Assembly: GCF_009745975.1 (NCBI RefSeq)
Contig: NZ_WHOL01000107.1
Span: forward strand, 124,001 to 188,000
Direction of reading: 5' to 3'
DNA: 64,000 nt
From: Actinokineospora pegani
GTDB taxonomy: Bacteria; Actinomycetota; Actinomycetes; Mycobacteriales; Pseudonocardiaceae
The notes beneath the pieces were generated by a model that made no database searches, was not told the DNA's origin, and was given only the letters and a program-made list of their open reading frames with translations. Position numbers and translations under genes: made by a program. Numbering within the stretch: the first letter of the stretch is position 1; each line of letters begins with the position of its first letter. This document shows positions 62,275-64,000 of this stretch, piece after piece.

Positions 62275-63483
62275 TCAGGGGAAGGCGGGCACCTTGTCCC
62301 GGCTCGCCTCCCGCCGCGCCTTGACCTCCGGCGGCTCGGTGTGCGGCCCCGGCTTCGGCCGGGGCCCGCCACCGGGGAAGGCCAGCCGCAGGATGGTGCG
62401 CTGCACCGCGCCCCACTGCTTGCCCAGCGGCCCGGTGTTGTACGGCAGCCCGTAGCGCTCGCAGATCTCGCGCACCTTCGGCGCGATCTCCTGGTACCGG
62501 GAGCTGGGCATGTCCGGGAACAGGTGGTGCTCCACCTGGAACGACAGGTTGCCCGCCATGACGTGGAACAGCGGGCCGCCCTCGATGTTGGCCGCGCCGA
62601 TGAGCTGGCGCACGTACCACGCGCCACGGCTCTCGTCGGCGACCTCCTCCTCGGTGAACATGAAGGTCTGGTCCGGGAAGTGACCGCAGAAGATGATCGC
62701 GTGCGACCACACGTTGCGGATGATGTTGGCGGTGAAGTTCGCCAGCAGCGTCGACTTGAAGCCCTTCCTGCCCGCGAGCGCCGGGTGGACCAGGTAGTCC
62801 TTGAGGACCTGACGACGCGCCTTCTGCCCGATGGCCTTGAACTCGTCGACGAGCTGCTTCTTGGACTTGCGGCCCTTCCTGATCGCCTCGAAGTCCAGGT
62901 CGTGCAGCGCCACGCCCCACTCGAAGAACGCCATCAGCACGATGTTGTAGAGCGGCTGCGCCAGGTACACCGGGTGCCACTTCTGCCTGGCGTCGACCCG
63001 CATGATCTCGTAGCCGACGTCCTTGTCCTTGCCGATCACATTGGTGTAGGTGTGGTGGACGTAGTTGTGCGAGTGCTTCCACGCCGCCGCGGGGGACGCG
63101 GTGTCCCAGTCCCAGGTGGACGAGTGGATGTTCGGGTCGTTCATCCAGTCCCACTGGCCGTGCATGACGTTGTGGCCGATCTCCATGTTCTCCAGGATCT
63201 TGGCGATCCCGAGCCCGGCCGTGCCCAGCAGCCACGCGGGTTTGTACCTGGAGAACAGCAGGACCGCCCGCGAGGCCAGCGCCAGCCGCCGGTGGAAGGT
63301 GATCATGCTGCGGATGTAGCGGGCGTCGACCTCGCCCAGCTCGCCGAACACCTGGTCGTGCAGCGCGTCGAACTCGCGCGCGATCCCCGCCAACTGCTCG
63401 TCGGAGAGCTTGTACAGCGGGTTGTCCGGGTCGTAGGGGGTCGGTTTCGCCGTTTTCTGGCCCATCGCTGGCCCGTCTCCCAT
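62275..63483 (-). CDS. Membrane fatty acid desaturase (DesA3-like)
   Basis: 402 residues. Three histidine clusters bind the di-iron centre: GHNVMH (about 104-109), HSHNYVHH (about 136-143) and QVEHHLFP (about 322). Hydrophobic segments flank them, the usual acyl-CoA or acyl-lipid desaturase layout. It introduces a double bond in a long-chain acyl chain at the membrane, with electrons from the adjacent reductase. ATG 63483 comes two bases after the reductase stop codon, so the two are one operon, as in the DesA3/Rv3230c pair of mycobacteria. ATG 63465 is a possible internal start. Confidence 0.93.
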   Translation of the reverse strand: MGDGPAMGQKTAKPTPYDPDNPLYKLSDEQLAGIAREFDALHDQVFGELGEVDARYIRSMITFHRRLALASRAVLLFSRYKPAWLLGTAGLGIAKILENMEIGHNVMHGQWDWMNDPNIHSSTWDWDTASPAAAWKHSHNYVHHTYTNVIGKDKDVGYEIMRVDARQKWHPVYLAQPLYNIVLMAFFEWGVALHDLDFEAIRKGRKSKKQLVDEFKAIGQKARRQVLKDYLVHPALAGRKGFKSTLLANFTANIIRNVWSHAIIFCGHFPDQTFMFTEEEVADESRGAWYVRQLIGAANIEGGPLFHVMAGNLSFQVEHHLFPDMPSSRYQEIAPKVREICERYGLPYNTGPLGKQWGAVQRTILRLAFPGGGPRPKPGPHTEPPEVKARREASRDKVPAFP

Positions 63484-63485
63484 CG

Positions 63486-64000
63486 TCAGAGGTCGATCTC
63501 AATCTCGCCGTCCGGCGCGCTGACACAGGTGCGCACCATCTGCCCGTCGGCGACGGTGACCGCCCCGGTCCGCAGATCGCGCACGGCACCGTCGCGCAGC
63601 CTGCCCACGCACGAGTGGCAGATGCCCATCCGGCAGCCGTAGGGCAGCGTGACGCCCGCCCGCTCGCCGCCGACCAGGATCGACACCCCGGACTCGCACT
63701 CGGCCCGCCCGTCGGAGACCCGGAACCGGACGCTGCCACCGGCGCCCTCGCCGCCACCGGTGCCGATCACCGGCTGGAAGCGCTCCACGTGCAGGTTGTC
63801 GCCGACACCCGCGCCGTCGAAGTGCCCGGTGACGGCGTCGATCATCTTGCGCGGCCCGGACAGGAACACCTGCCGCTCCCGCCAGTCCGGGCAGCGCTCG
63901 TCGAGGCTGGCCGGACTGAACCGCTCCTCGGTCGCGGTGTGTACCTCGCACAGGCGGTACCCGGGATTGCGCTCGGCCATGCGCCGCAGCATCGTCCCGA
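63486..64000 (-). CDS. Ferredoxin reductase-type electron donor for the desaturase, 5' part outside window
   Basis: The minus frame is open to the window edge; 171 C-terminal residues are seen. The first part (VHTATEERFSP, RQVFLSGPRKMIDAV) is the end of an FNR-type NAD(P)-binding domain, with the GP-x-x-M motif. The last ~85 residues are a plant-type 2Fe-2S ferredoxin domain with CRMGICHSC (three ligands) and TCVSAP (fourth). This arrangement passes electrons from NADPH via flavin to the iron-sulfur centre and on to the desaturase encoded directly downstream. Confidence 0.9.
   Translation of the reverse strand, partial: GTMLRRMAERNPGYRLCEVHTATEERFSPASLDERCPDWRERQVFLSGPRKMIDAVTGHFDGAGVGDNLHVERFQPVIGTGGGEGAGGSVRFRVSDGRAECESGVSILVGGERAGVTLPYGCRMGICHSCVGRLRDGAVRDLRTGAVTVADGQMVRTCVSAPDGEIEIDL

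Overview
The window is very GC-rich with strong third-position G/C, GTG/TTG starts and stop/start overlaps. Protein families (mycothiol-type isomerase-like protein, SigD/ShbA-type sigma factor, DesA3-type desaturase, EF-hand calerythrin-like protein) point to a filamentous actinobacterium, most likely Pseudonocardiaceae. No rRNA, tRNA or CRISPR array was seen.

Layout. About 1-44.5 kb is a nonribosomal peptide biosynthesis region. It opens with a partial quinone oxidoreductase, a cytochrome P450, a secreted vWA/PKD-repeat protein, a SnoaL-like protein, a TetR regulator and a second P450. After a 0.9 kb non-coding stretch comes the plus-strand assembly operon: a 23-codon leader-like ORF, a stand-alone S12/penicillin-binding-protein-type thioesterase candidate, NRPS1 (A-T-C-A-T-E-C-T), NRPS2 (C-A-T-E-C-A-T-C-A-T-E), an MFS exporter and a Nudix-like orphan. 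A convergent, translationally coupled minus-strand operon faces it: a partly decayed NRPS, a KS/NRPS hybrid without AT or A domain, and a KAS III-like protein.

How they fit. NRPS2 ends in an epimerization domain and has no thioesterase. The S12 protein, with a lipocalin-like tail, is therefore the likely cyclase joining a D-configured C-terminus to an L-configured N-terminus. Specificity residues read by eye suggest aromatic, D-Val, unknown (A-less module), D-Thr, Orn-like, D-unknown, i.e. six residues. The second operon carries several fossil domains (dead A, T lacking its serine, an E domain with its core deleted), so it may be a separate, remodelled or decaying line. TTA codons in P450-2 and NRPS1 suggest developmental (bldA) control.

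44.5-50.7 kb is a less stable zone: a methyltransferase pseudogene with four frameshifts, a lipoprotein deacetylase divergent from a glycoside-hydrolase-like protein, an EVE-HNH-like nuclease and a frameshifted IS982-type insertion sequence.

50.7-64 kb is mostly core/catabolic: Tat-exported cholesterol-oxidase-like enzyme with divergent TetR, NmrA-like reductase plus membrane protein, TIGR03086 protein, alpha/beta hydrolase divergent from a Baeyer-Villiger monooxygenase, sigma factor followed by two paralogous unknowns that share a promoter motif, an ABC-F protein with a possible leader ORF, and a desaturase/ferredoxin-reductase pair.
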